From Bacteriovoracaceae bacterium (GTDB lineage: Bacteria; Bdellovibrionota; Bacteriovoracia; Bacteriovoracales; Bacteriovoracaceae), in the NCBI GenBank assembly GCA_016786485.1, contig JAEUWD010000022.1:1-64000 (forward strand): a stretch of 64,000 bases of DNA, in the 5' to 3' direction. A model generated the notes under the pieces. The model was given only the letters and a program-made list of their open reading frames with translations. It made no database searches and was not told where the DNA came from. Within the stretch, counting starts at the first letter, position 1; each line of letters opens with the position of its first letter. Below are positions 52,010-62,390 of the stretch, one piece after another. A program made the position numbers and the translations under genes.

Positions 52010-53200
52010 TTACCCTCTCAGTTTATGTTTATGAATATAAGCTTGAATTTCATTCGTAAAATCTTCCATTGAATCTGATTTCTTTTGTAACTGACAACCA
52101 CTGTGCTCAAGACTCATTCCCGGAATGAGTATTTTTAGTTTTTCACGAGCTAATTTTTCACATGATTTGCGATCATTTTTAATATCTAAACTCTGACAAA
52201 GCTCCATCCAATAGGCTTGATCTTCCTCTCGTGCGTTACGTTTTTCGATAAAATAGTCTGCAAGCAATTCTCTGAACTCTGATGTGTCGATATTCTTATC
52301 TAATTTTAGCTTCTCGATTGCTTCTAATTCGGCATTTTGAATTTCAAAAGTCGCGGCGACTTTTCTCTTTAATGGTTCTAAATTTTCCAGACGCTCGTCG
52401 GCCATTTTTTTGTCTTCGGCTTCAACCAGTTCATTCACAAGAGCTAGTAGCGCATCTCTTTTTACTAACCACTCATCATGACCTTTCTCATTTTCATCAA
52501 TATAAGTCATATCTGTATTATTTAAAAAGGCTTCGACTTGCTCTTTGCTCTCTTGATATTTTAAATGACTTAATAAGGTTTTCCTTAAATTATCAACATG
52601 CGAGGCTTGACCATCGGCCCAATACTTTTGACTCGCTAATTGCTCGAGTCTAGCCGCTTTTTTCTTTTTACTTTCAAACCAGTGACCTTTTGCTAAGGCC
52701 TTCACTTTATCATCTTCTTTCTTTTCAACTTGTTTTCCAGTCGAGAAAACTGAAACATCGTAGTTAAGACTTATTTCACGTTTCTTTTTTTCTTCTGCTG
52801 TAACAATTTTATCATTCAACACATCGGCTTTTAGCATGATTAAATCTTGATACTCATTAAATTCATCGGCCGTATCCACAAAACTCTGACTCAAGGCTTT
52901 TTCACGTTTATTGATATACTCGTTCTTCACCATTTCCAGTGAAGCTTGATGACAACTTTGACTCCATTCTGTGTGATCTGGTCGCTTAATACAGAACGCT
53001 TTAGTATCGAGTGAAAAACTTGGGTGACAAGCAATGGTATTTTCAAACACACAAAGCTCTTTGGCCTTGAGATACTCTTCAGAATAACACCCATATTGGG
53101 TCATTACACCTTTCCAGCCTGAAACTAAGCATGACTTCGCTTGGGCATGAGAGAAGGTAGTAACCAAGAACACCAAAAGGCATAGAATAGTGTTTTTCAT
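52010..53200 (-). CDS. Exported coiled-coil protein of unknown family
   Basis: A 396-residue protein with signal peptide MKNTILCLLVFLVTTFSHAQA. The N-terminal 80 mature residues contain seven cysteines (CLVSGW, YGCYS, ELCVFENTIAC, AFCIK, QSCHQ), suggesting disulfides; the rest is long, charged helix with probable coiled coil (KKREISLNYD, EKKEDDKVKAL and similar) and three more cysteines near the end. No family recognised. First of two coupled genes. Confidence 0.65.
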   Translation of the reverse strand: MKNTILCLLVFLVTTFSHAQAKSCLVSGWKGVMTQYGCYSEEYLKAKELCVFENTIACHPSFSLDTKAFCIKRPDHTEWSQSCHQASLEMVKNEYINKREKALSQSFVDTADEFNEYQDLIMLKADVLNDKIVTAEEKKKREISLNYDVSVFSTGKQVEKKEDDKVKALAKGHWFESKKKKAARLEQLASQKYWADGQASHVDNLRKTLLSHLKYQESKEQVEAFLNNTDMTYIDENEKGHDEWLVKRDALLALVNELVEAEDKKMADERLENLEPLKRKVAATFEIQNAELEAIEKLKLDKNIDTSEFRELLADYFIEKRNAREEDQAYWMELCQSLDIKNDRKSCEKLAREKLKILIPGMSLEHSGCQLQKKSDSMEDFTNEIQAYIHKHKLRG

Positions 53201-53278
53201 ACCTTTAGTACTTCAAATATGATGCCAAATGAAGCCAAGTAATTTCAAGATATTAGTGCTTAAAATTTGCATAGTTTT

Positions 53279-53308
53279 TTGACAGTTTTTACGAGAAAGT
53301 GGCATACT
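53279..53308 (+). promoter_or_regulatory. Consensus promoter of the xanthine dehydrogenase operon
   Basis: TTGACA (53279-53284), 18-base spacer, CATACT (53303-53308). The ATG at 53317 falls 8 bases after the -10 element, so the mRNA should be leaderless or nearly so; there is no Shine-Dalgarno. Confidence 0.6.
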
Positions 53309-53316
53309 GATTTTCT

Positions 53317-54777
53317 ATGCGAAACTCCATTATTTTCCAGTTAAATCAACAGGTTTATCAACTCAGTGGTGAACAGGTTTTTATGACAGTTGCAGACTTC
53401 CTGCGCTACCAAGCAGGCCTGACAGGAACTAAGATTGTCTGCGCCGAGGGTGACTGTGGGGCATGCAGTATTTTGGTGGCACGTTTTAATAAAGGCAAAC
53501 TGACTCATCATCGGGTGATTAATTCTTGTATTACTTTTATGTACTTACTCGATGGTCATCACATCATTACGGTTGAAGGTTTGAAAGAAAGCGATGAACT
53601 ACATCCCGTGCAAGCAGCGATGGTGAATACTCACGGCGCCCAGTGCGGTTATTGTACTCCTGGTTTTATTTGCGCACTTGCGGGAGTGGCGGATAAGGCC
53701 AAACGTGAAAAGAAAAAACTCACACCAGTGAAAGTCAAAAATGCCCTCACCGGAAACCTTTGTCGTTGTACGGGTTACGATTCAATTATAAAAGCTGGAT
53801 GTAAAACAGATTTAAAAATGACGAAGCCACTTAAAAATAAATACGACACGAAAGAATTAGTAAAACTGCTCGAAAAAAACAGTAAGAAATCAGTCGAAAT
53901 TCGTTATAAAAATAAAGTCATTTTCCTACCGACGACTCTGGCCGAAGCCGTAAAAATTAAAAATGAACATTCTGATCTGCGCATAATTTCTGGTGCCACT
54001 GATTTAGGGGTCCTTTCAAACAAAGGTAAAACACAATTAATAAAACTGATGTCACTACATTTGATTGAAGAATTATATCAAATGAAAAATATGAAAAACA
54101 CTATTTTAATTGGTGCAAAAAATAGTTTAGACGAAGTCGAGAAAATCACACAAAAAGATTTCCCAGAATTTTCAAAGTTGTTACATATTTTTGCTTCACC
54201 ACAGATTAAAAATAATGGAACTTTAGTTGGGAACGCGCTAAATGCTTCTCCCATTGCTGATACCATTCCTTTCCTGAAAGTTTCACAGGCGCAAATTGTT
54301 TTACAAAGTGTTCTAGGTGAACGCACTTTAAATATGAATGATTTCTACTTAGCTGGTTATAAACAACTCGATATTAAACCAAATGAAATCGTAACCAAAA
54401 TTATTCTACCGAAAACTAAAAAGAGTTTTAAACTTTATAAAATTTCCGCTCGTCGCGATTTAGATATTTCGGCCGTTACCATGGCCGTTTCATATCAATT
54501 AGAGAAGAAAACAATTAGCAACTTCGCTATCGCCTTTGGTGGGGTGGCCGCTTCCGTTATTCGTTTACCTGAAATTGAAAAAATGCTCGAAGGCAAAACC
54601 TTCACAAGTAGCTTGTTTAAACAAGTGGCTGAAACGGTCTCAACACAATTAAAACCTTTAAGTGATGTGCGTGGTAGCGATGTTTATCGTCAACTCGTGT
54701 GCAAAAATCTGGTCTTAAAATTTTGTGATGAAGTTCACGCGGAAGAAGGCTGGAAACGTAACGAGGTTTTAGTATGA
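53317..54777 (+). CDS. xdhA: Xanthine dehydrogenase small subunit (Fe-S and FAD)
   Basis: A 486-residue subunit. The N-terminal 170 residues carry two [2Fe-2S] clusters: Cys42, Cys47 and Cys50 (CAEGDCGAC) plus a later Cys in the first, and HGAQCGYCTPG with LTGNLCRCTGY in the second. From about residue 195 comes the FAD domain with ISGATDLGVLSN and IASPQIKNNGTLVGNALNASP. It passes electrons from the molybdenum subunit to NAD+ or a quinone route. Four-base overlap (ATGA) with xdhB. Confidence 0.93.
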   Translation: MRNSIIFQLNQQVYQLSGEQVFMTVADFLRYQAGLTGTKIVCAEGDCGACSILVARFNKGKLTHHRVINSCITFMYLLDGHHIITVEGLKESDELHPVQAAMVNTHGAQCGYCTPGFICALAGVADKAKREKKKLTPVKVKNALTGNLCRCTGYDSIIKAGCKTDLKMTKPLKNKYDTKELVKLLEKNSKKSVEIRYKNKVIFLPTTLAEAVKIKNEHSDLRIISGATDLGVLSNKGKTQLIKLMSLHLIEELYQMKNMKNTILIGAKNSLDEVEKITQKDFPEFSKLLHIFASPQIKNNGTLVGNALNASPIADTIPFLKVSQAQIVLQSVLGERTLNMNDFYLAGYKQLDIKPNEIVTKIILPKTKKSFKLYKISARRDLDISAVTMAVSYQLEKKTISNFAIAFGGVAASVIRLPEIEKMLEGKTFTSSLFKQVAETVSTQLKPLSDVRGSDVYRQLVCKNLVLKFCDEVHAEEGWKRNEVLV

Positions 54778-57098
54778 GCGTAGGCGTCGATACTAAACAC
54801 GATTCAGCTGTCGCACATGTTACCGGCGAAAGTATCTTCATTGATGATAGACCTGCGCTACGTGGTGAATTGTTTGTGGGAATTGTCGGCGCACCTATTG
54901 CAAGTGGAACACTTCTTGGCGTTGATACGAACCAAGCCTTAAAACATCCTGACTGTGTTGCCGTTTATACGGCCAAAGATCTGGCCCATAAAAAATGGGG
55001 ACCGGTTATGCATGATCAACCCATCTTAGTCGAAAAAGAGATTGGTCATATGGGTGAACCAGTGGCACTGATCGCTTCAAAACGCCGTGAAAGTGTTGAG
55101 GCCATCATCAAGCTGGTAAAAGTCAAAACTAAATCGACTCCAGCTATTTTTACAATTCAAGAAGCCAAACAAAAAGGTTCCATTCTTTATAAAGCACAAA
55201 CGCCTTTTGTTCAGGGAAATTTTGATAAAGCTTTTCAGAATGCTCCTCTAAAAATTCGTGGAACTTTTAGTTGTGGAGGGCAAGAACATTTTTATATGGA
55301 ATCCCAAGCGGCCGTGGCTTACCCCTTAGAAAATGGGCAAATCGAAGTTCATTCTTCCAGCCAACATCCGAGCGAAACGCAACGAGTTGTTGCCGAGGCC
55401 TTAGGTCTTAGACTCAACCAGGTTGTTTGTATCGTGAAAAGAATGGGTGGCGGTTTTGGTGGTAAAGAATCTCAAGCAGCGCCAATCGCAGCTTACGCAG
55501 GATTAGTCGCGGCCAAACAAAATCGTGCAGCTCGCTGTATTTTAACTAAAGATCAGGACATGAAAATGACGGGTAAGCGTCATCCGTTTGAAAATGAATA
55601 TGAAGTGGGGTTTGATCACGATGGAAAAATCCTGGCACTGAAAGTGATGTTGCAATCTGATGGCGGAGCCTATCTCGATCTTTCTGCTTCAATCTTAGAG
55701 CGTGCCATGTTTCACATGGATGGAATTTATTATTTAGAAAATGTTCATATCGATGGTGTTTGTTATAAAACTAATAATCATTCAAATACTGCCTTCCGAG
55801 GTTTCGGTGGCCCACAAGGCACCATGACCATGGAATGTATCATGGAAGAGATCGCACAAGTCTTGAAAAAGGATGCTGCCCAAATTCGTAAAGTAAATCT
55901 ATACCAAAACGACAAAGTTAGAACGCCTTACGGTCAGTTAGTCGAAAATAATATGTTGCCGGCGATTTACCAGCAACTCATAAAGAGTTCAGATTATAAA
56001 AAGCGTTTAAAGGAAATTACACAATTTAACAAAAAACGTACTGGTATCGTACGCGGAATTTCGATAACCGGGACTAAATTTGGAATTGCTTTTACCGCAC
56101 GTTTTCTGAATCAAGGAAATGCGCTGGTGAATTTACATCTGGATGGTACCGTTCAAGTCAGCACCGGTGCAACGGAAATGGGCCAAGGTGTGAATACGAA
56201 AATTCAACAAGTGGTGGCCTACGATTTAGGACTAAATTTAAATCAAGTTCAAGTTATGCCTACCTCCACAGAAAAAAATCATAATACTTCACCGACCGCC
56301 GCTTCGAGTGGCGCGGATATCAATTGTGCTGCTGCTCTTGAGGCCAGCCAAAAAATAAAAGCACGTCTTACCGCTCTGGCGAAAGAAATTTTTGCCGGTA
56401 AAAATCCATCGGCCCTGGAAGAATTTCAAGTGGGTGAAGGTATGCTAGATGAAAAAATTGTTTTTAAAGATGGAAAAATCACCGATGTGAAGACTAAAAA
56501 AAGTTTAGCACTTTTGGATGTGATCAAAACGGCTTACTTCAATCGTATTTCCATGGGAGCTTACGCATTCTTCAAAACGAAAAATTTAGGATTTGATAAG
56601 GCGACAGTACAAGGTCGTGCCTTTAACTATTACACTCAAGGCATGGCCGTGAGTGAAGTGAGTATTGATGAATATACTGGTGAAGTAAAAGTTTTACGCA
56701 GTGATATTTTGATGGATTTAGGTCGACCACTTAATCCAGGTATTGATCGTGGTCAGGTCATTGGCGCCTTCGTCCAAGCACAAGGCTGGGTGACGACGGA
56801 AAATCTTTATTACGATAAGGAACGTCATCTGGTTTCCCATTCACCAACCACTTATAAAATTCCTAACGTCCAAGATATTCCACGTATACTGAAAGTGGAT
56901 TTCATCGAAAATAATGACGTTAAAAACAACGTCTTTGGCTCCAAGGCCGTAGGCGAACCGCCTTTCCTCTTAGGAAGCAGCGTTTGGACCGCGGTTAAAC
57001 ATGCCCTCAGCTTCCGTGCTGGTGAAAAGCTTGTAGAAATCACCTCACCTGCTACCAGTGAAGTTGTCTTACGAGAGCTAATTAAGCTAAAAAGCTAG
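54774..57098 (+). CDS. xdhB: Xanthine dehydrogenase molybdopterin subunit
   Basis: A 774-residue molybdenum hydroxylase subunit: GGGFGGKESQAAPIA near 224, AFRGFGGPQGTMTME near 341, ATEMGQGVNTKIQQ near 464, TSPTAASSGADINCAA near 504 and GSKAVGEPPFLLG near 722, the last with the catalytic glutamate. These are the xanthine oxidase signatures; it hydroxylates hypoxanthine to xanthine to urate. Closely coupled with xdhA and followed by xdhC. Confidence 0.93.
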   Translation: MSVGVDTKHDSAVAHVTGESIFIDDRPALRGELFVGIVGAPIASGTLLGVDTNQALKHPDCVAVYTAKDLAHKKWGPVMHDQPILVEKEIGHMGEPVALIASKRRESVEAIIKLVKVKTKSTPAIFTIQEAKQKGSILYKAQTPFVQGNFDKAFQNAPLKIRGTFSCGGQEHFYMESQAAVAYPLENGQIEVHSSSQHPSETQRVVAEALGLRLNQVVCIVKRMGGGFGGKESQAAPIAAYAGLVAAKQNRAARCILTKDQDMKMTGKRHPFENEYEVGFDHDGKILALKVMLQSDGGAYLDLSASILERAMFHMDGIYYLENVHIDGVCYKTNNHSNTAFRGFGGPQGTMTMECIMEEIAQVLKKDAAQIRKVNLYQNDKVRTPYGQLVENNMLPAIYQQLIKSSDYKKRLKEITQFNKKRTGIVRGISITGTKFGIAFTARFLNQGNALVNLHLDGTVQVSTGATEMGQGVNTKIQQVVAYDLGLNLNQVQVMPTSTEKNHNTSPTAASSGADINCAAALEASQKIKARLTALAKEIFAGKNPSALEEFQVGEGMLDEKIVFKDGKITDVKTKKSLALLDVIKTAYFNRISMGAYAFFKTKNLGFDKATVQGRAFNYYTQGMAVSEVSIDEYTGEVKVLRSDILMDLGRPLNPGIDRGQVIGAFVQAQGWVTTENLYYDKERHLVSHSPTTYKIPNVQDIPRILKVDFIENNDVKNNVFGSKAVGEPPFLLGSSVWTAVKHALSFRAGEKLVEITSPATSEVVLRELIKLKS

Positions 57099-57101
57099 TT
57101 A

Positions 57102-57905
57102 ATGGAACGTAATTTAATTACATTCAGCGAACAGCTTTTAAAGCTGACACAGGAAAATATCGCCTTCGTGGTGGTCACTTTAACTAGCTTTAGAGGTAGT
57201 GCCCCTCAAGAAATCGGGGCCCGTATGATCGTGGGTCACGAGGGAATTTTGTTTGGCACCGTCGGCGGTGGAAAAATTGAAAATCGCTGTCTGGAAACTT
57301 GTCATGAAATTCTTAAGAGCGAAAAAAAAGTTGAGCCCCATAGTTATACTTGGAATCTGCAAACAGAAATCGGCATGAGCTGCGGCGGAGAAGTTTCCAT
57401 GTTATTTGAAGCTCACCGCCCACAAGAGCGTTGGAAGATTGCCGTTTTCGGTGCTGGCCATGTTTCGCAAGAATTAGTTCGCATACTTATGAAACTTGAT
57501 TGTGATTTAACCGTGACCGATACACGTTCAGAGTGGTTAGAAAAGCTTCCAAGCGGGCCACGACTAAAAAAACAACATCGAACTGAAATGAGTGCTGTCA
57601 TTGATGAACTTACACCAGATACTTTTGTGGTGCTGGTCACGATGGGGCACACGACTGACTATCCTATTTTATTAAAATGTCTCAAAGAAAAAAACTTTCC
57701 ATACCTTGGCGTTATCGGCAGCGATACCAAAAGGAAAAAACTGGACCGCGAATTGGAAACAGCTGGTGTAAAAGCGCAACTTTTGACTAAATATTTTTGC
57801 CCGATTGGTGAGAATTTTGGAACTTCGGCACCAGCTGAAATTGCATTAAGTATAACTGCACAATTATTACGAATACGTGATCAAATCTACAAAGGAGACA
57901 AATGA
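57102..57905 (+). CDS. xdhC: XdhC-type molybdenum cofactor insertion chaperone
   Basis: A 267-residue protein: the N-terminal part with FRGSAPQEIGARMIV and GGGKIENRCLETCHEIL, and a C-terminal Rossmann domain (KIAVFGAGHVSQELVRIL, then VLVTMGHTTDYPILLKCL, then YLGVIGSDTKRKKL). XdhC binds sulphurated Mo cofactor and hands it to the large subunit. Three bases after xdhB and overlapping the next gene by four. Confidence 0.9.
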   Translation: MERNLITFSEQLLKLTQENIAFVVVTLTSFRGSAPQEIGARMIVGHEGILFGTVGGGKIENRCLETCHEILKSEKKVEPHSYTWNLQTEIGMSCGGEVSMLFEAHRPQERWKIAVFGAGHVSQELVRILMKLDCDLTVTDTRSEWLEKLPSGPRLKKQHRTEMSAVIDELTPDTFVVLVTMGHTTDYPILLKCLKEKNFPYLGVIGSDTKRKKLDRELETAGVKAQLLTKYFCPIGENFGTSAPAEIALSITAQLLRIRDQIYKGDK

Positions 57906-58441
57906 AAACATTATTTTTTACCCTACTGACTTTATCTTCGGTTTATGCTCAAAAACAAACCAGCCATCTTGAAACGGCTCCAGTTCACCGCGAACTAAAT
58001 CTACCGATAGTGTCTTTCGCGCCAGAAGAAACAGCCGTTTGTAAGTATTTAGGATACGAAGCTTACGTAAAAGATAGCGCCACATACGGTAATACAGTAT
58101 TTTCTGTCTATATAAATAATGAAGGCAAATTAGAAAAAGCAGGCAAAACAGCACGAGTGGAATCTTTAATTTGTATTAATAAAATTGAAATACCTGCTAA
58201 TAAAGAAAAAGCCCTTCACATCAACCTGCCAGTTCATAGCGAATCAAAAATTCCTATCGTAGGTTTAAAACAAAATGATGAAACAGGTGTCTGTGCATAC
58301 TTGAGCGCTGGACGTTACCTCAAAAACAGTGCAAAATTCGGCAAAAATAAAAACGTTATCTCTTTAAATTTAGATGGCACGATTGATGGAATGATGTGGA
58401 CATCAGAACTTGAAAGCCTCATTTGTATTCAGGATCTTTAA
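57902..58441 (+). CDS. Exported protein made of two tandem repeats
   Basis: A 179-residue protein with signal peptide MKTLFFTLLTLSSVYA. The mature part is two homologous ~70-residue units, each with LPIVSF/IPIVGL, a TAVCKYLG/TGVCAYLS cysteine, DSATYG/NSAKFG and the ending VESLICI/LESLICI. Each unit has two cysteines that may bond. It is the last gene in the xdh operon by overlap, but no link to purine oxidation is visible. No family recognised. Confidence 0.65.
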   Translation: MKTLFFTLLTLSSVYAQKQTSHLETAPVHRELNLPIVSFAPEETAVCKYLGYEAYVKDSATYGNTVFSVYINNEGKLEKAGKTARVESLICINKIEIPANKEKALHINLPVHSESKIPIVGLKQNDETGVCAYLSAGRYLKNSAKFGKNKNVISLNLDGTIDGMMWTSELESLICIQDL

Positions 58442-59274
58442 GAATTTAAGTATTTCAAAGCCGCTTCAAGGCTTTCTGCTAACTGAGGATTTCGATTTTT
58501 CAGCCAAGCGATAAATCTTTGAAGCGGAAATTTCTTCATCACCATCCAAAATAAACACGCTACTGCTACTGGTCTTAACCACAACCAAATATTCTTCGAG
58601 AAATCTGATTCTGAGTGATAAAGAAAAATTCCCATGAGCACTAATGATAGTAAAAAGAAAAATGGCATGGCCTTCGACTTGCGTCCGACGCTGTTTTTTT
58701 GTTGCATGGCCCAGTCTTGATACTGCACAAATTTTTCACGACGGTAGCGAATCAAAATCACTAAACCAACACCCATCAGTATTTTTAATAAAACTAAGCC
58801 TCCGACAGAATACCAAATTGCCTTGGTATCAATACCCAAAAAATCGACAATCTTGCCTGAATAAAAACTCATCATGGAAACTAATGTGTGACCATAAAGC
58901 ATCAGATAAATAATCAGCGGTTGAATCACACCCCATAAGCACAACAAAACCATGCCGAGTATATGTCCAAAAAGATTATTTCCTAAAAGCAATAAACCGA
59001 GAGTGAACAACTGACCTTGCATCCCAATCGCCAACATGGGTGTCAGTTTTTTACCGGCCGGTGAAAGCGATTTTAAAATTGCACTTGTCGTACTAATCAG
59101 TGCGGCCCCACGACGATCAGTCAGATTTAATTGAGCATGTGAGAGTAATGCTCCCTGATTGAGAGAAAGCAAATGCCCTGCGAAAGGAATATGGAGACTA
59201 TGAAGAAAACTGCCGACGGTAATCTCGATTCCCGAAAGAAGCGCAGCTTTTTTGCCAATTTCATCACTATTCAT
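58438..59274 (-). CDS. Polytopic inner-membrane protein of unknown family
   Basis: A 278-residue protein with about six helices (such as LLALG-like LTPMLAIGMQGQLFTLGLLLLG, HILGMVLLCLWGVIQPLIIY and GGLVLLKILMGVGLVILIRY), then LLSLVLMGIFLY and the end. The sequence SLNQGALLSHA before the helices is reminiscent of substrate-binding loops of small transporters (for example ECF S-components), but no family is recognised with confidence. Divergent from the adenine deaminase gene by 38 bases. Confidence 0.5.
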   Translation of the reverse strand: MNSDEIGKKAALLSGIEITVGSFLHSLHIPFAGHLLSLNQGALLSHAQLNLTDRRGAALISTTSAILKSLSPAGKKLTPMLAIGMQGQLFTLGLLLLGNNLFGHILGMVLLCLWGVIQPLIIYLMLYGHTLVSMMSFYSGKIVDFLGIDTKAIWYSVGGLVLLKILMGVGLVILIRYRREKFVQYQDWAMQQKNSVGRKSKAMPFFFLLSLVLMGIFLYHSESDFSKNIWLWLRPVAVACLFWMVMKKFPLQRFIAWLKNRNPQLAESLEAALKYLNS

Positions 59275-59306
59275 AATGAAAACTTAGCATACTTTCGTTA
59301 GAATAA

Positions 59307-60317
<1,011 letters not shown>

Positions 60318-60320
60318 TTT

Positions 60321-61016
60321 ATGGAATTTTTTGAAACAGTTGAAAAACGTCGCAGTATTCGCCGCTTTACCGAAGAAGTTATTCCTGAATCAGTCATAGA
60401 GAAAGCACTCGAAGCCGCCGTGCTCGCGCCAAACTCTTCCAATACACAAACCTGGGATTTTTATTGGGTGCGCACACCTGATAAAAAAAAGAAAATAGCT
60501 GAGTATTGTTTTAATCAATCGGCGGCCCGCACCGCTAGTGAACTAATTGTCGTCGTGGCAAATCCCAAAAAATGGAAGCGTTCAAATCAGCGCTTGATAA
60601 ATTTCGTAAAGGAAGTCAAAGCTCCTAAACAAGTGGTGATGTATTACGAAAAACTCATACCTTTTACCTATAGCTGGGGCCCCTTACAAATTTTTGTTCC
60701 TTTCAAATGGATCATGACATTTGTCATTGGTCTTTTTCGCCCGATCACCCGTCGTCCAAATTCCAAACGAGATATCCAAGAAGTTGCGATAAAATCAGCC
60801 GCACTTGCAGCGGAAAATTTTGTTTTGGCCATGACAGCTCAAGGCTACTCTACCTGTATGATGGAAGGCCATGATGAATGGCGCATCGGTTGTTTGCTTA
60901 AATTACCTTGTCACGCTCGCGTGGTAATGGTGATTGGCATGGGCAAAGAAGCTGAACGTGGGACTTGGGGTCCCCGTTATCGTATTCCAACTTCGGAAGT
61001 TGTTCACAAAATTTAG
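60321..61016 (+). CDS. Nitroreductase-family flavoprotein
   Basis: A 231-residue protein opening with the FMN-binding RRSIRRFTEEVIPES and APNSSNTQTW motifs of the nitroreductase superfamily; the C-terminal half has VIGMGKEAERGTWGPRYR. Reduction of nitro-aromatics, quinones or other substrates by NAD(P)H is known for the family. Probably co-transcribed with the deaminase. Overlaps the convergent HD gene by four bases. Confidence 0.85.
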   Translation: MEFFETVEKRRSIRRFTEEVIPESVIEKALEAAVLAPNSSNTQTWDFYWVRTPDKKKKIAEYCFNQSAARTASELIVVVANPKKWKRSNQRLINFVKEVKAPKQVVMYYEKLIPFTYSWGPLQIFVPFKWIMTFVIGLFRPITRRPNSKRDIQEVAIKSAALAAENFVLAMTAQGYSTCMMEGHDEWRIGCLLKLPCHARVVMVIGMGKEAERGTWGPRYRIPTSEVVHKI

Positions 61017-61648
61017 ATTTCGATTTTTAAATCACTTAGGTATTGGCGCATGATTTGAGCACGGCGCTGACCTTCTTGGCGTCCTGCAGAGGTTTGCAAA
61101 GTATCAACTGTTTTAAAAAGCTTCACAAAAAAATGATCCACTGTAAATTCTAAGTCATTAGGTGTTCGCTCGTTGCAAAATGGATCAAATTTCGAATAAA
61201 AAGAACGCTTCATAATTCCGGCGGTGGCAAAACAACGAGCGAGGCCAATCGCCCCTAACCCATCAAGACGATCTGCATCTTGGACCACTTTAGCTTCAAT
61301 CGTACGTGCTGTTATATTGGCGCTGAAACTATGGGCTTCAATTGCGTGACAGATATCTGAAATAAATTCTTTGGGATAATGAACATCATTTAATAATTTT
61401 TCAGCGGCTTGGGCCGATAAACGCGAAGCCATCGAACGTCGTGGATCATTTTTGGGAACATTCACTAAATCATGTAGCCACGCCGCCGGAACAACCACTT
61501 CCATGCGGGCCTTTTCAAGTTCGCCTAAATGCTTAGCCATTTTGACCACTCGTTGAAAATGTAAAAGATCATGCGCCGGATCTTCTAACGAAGCTACTTG
61601 TCCAATCGCTCGTGCAAAAATTTCTTCGTAAGATTTAAAATCAACCAC
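61013..61648 (-). CDS. HD-domain phosphohydrolase (YedJ-like)
   Basis: The frame opens at 61702, but GTG 61648 gives MVDFKSYEEIFARAI, which lines up with the start of E. coli YedJ, so 212 residues are preferred. The HD motifs are DPAHDLLHFQRVV, AWLHDLVNVPKNDPRR, EAHSF and QDADRLDGLGAIGLAR. It is a metal-dependent phosphohydrolase of unknown substrate. It begins within the last codons of the YebC gene. Confidence 0.85.
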   Translation of the reverse strand: MVDFKSYEEIFARAIGQVASLEDPAHDLLHFQRVVKMAKHLGELEKARMEVVVPAAWLHDLVNVPKNDPRRSMASRLSAQAAEKLLNDVHYPKEFISDICHAIEAHSFSANITARTIEAKVVQDADRLDGLGAIGLARCFATAGIMKRSFYSKFDPFCNERTPNDLEFTVDHFFVKLFKTVDTLQTSAGRQEGQRRAQIMRQYLSDLKIEI

Positions 61649-62372
61649 TGAATTTTTCGTTGTAATCCATGTTGTGATAAACTTTAATAACGTCGTCATC
61701 ACCTTCCAGCAAATCCACCATTTTTAAATTTTTATCATAAGATTCTTTATTAGTGACTTCTTTGGTCGAAAGCGGAATACGCTCGAGACCTGATTCTTCA
61801 ACTTTAATTCCCATCTCTTCGAGTTTCTTATAAATTGATCCGAAAGATTCAACGGCACCTTTAAGTGTAATAAATCCATCTTCTTTCTCAACATCTTCAA
61901 CCCCAAAATCAATTAACTCGAGGGTTAAATCATCAATATTTTGACCAGCGTCTTTAATCGTGAAAACGGCTTTACGTTCAAACACAAATTGCAGACAGCC
62001 TTCCTTACCGATCGCCCCACCACACTTGGTGAAAAAATTTCTGACGTTACCAATGGTACGAGTTGGATTATTGGTAGTAGCTTCCACGAAAACCGCTACG
62101 CCATCGAGACCGTAGCCTTCGTAATTAATTTCATAATAATCTTCTCCACCTTCACCAAGACCTTTTTTGATCGCCTTATCCACATTATCTTTTGAAACGT
62201 TACAATCACGAGCTTTCTGTAAGGCCACTTTTAAAGCAAAGTTTGATTCAACTTCAGCCCCACTGTTACGAACGGCCATGGTGACTTCGCGTAGAACTTT
62301 GGTCCAGTTCTGCGAACGCGCCTTATCTTGCGCGGCTTTTTTCATCTTAATGTTGTTCCACTTACGACCCAT
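61641..62372 (-). CDS. YebC/PmpR-family protein
   Basis: A 243-residue protein: MGRKWNNIKMKKAAQDKARS, NCVSKDNVDKAI-type helical core, then EGYGLDGVAVFVEATTNNPTRT and FGSIYKKLEEMGIKVEESGL. Typical YebC length and domains. The family acts as a DNA-binding regulator in some species and as a translation factor at proline-rich stretches in others. Its last bases overlap the HD gene. Confidence 0.92.
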   Translation of the reverse strand: MGRKWNNIKMKKAAQDKARSQNWTKVLREVTMAVRNSGAEVESNFALKVALQKARDCNVSKDNVDKAIKKGLGEGGEDYYEINYEGYGLDGVAVFVEATTNNPTRTIGNVRNFFTKCGGAIGKEGCLQFVFERKAVFTIKDAGQNIDDLTLELIDFGVEDVEKEDGFITLKGAVESFGSIYKKLEEMGIKVEESGLERIPLSTKEVTNKESYDKNLKMVDLLEGDDDVIKVYHNMDYNEKFSG

Positions 62373-62390
62373 AAAATTTCCTTTTTGAAA

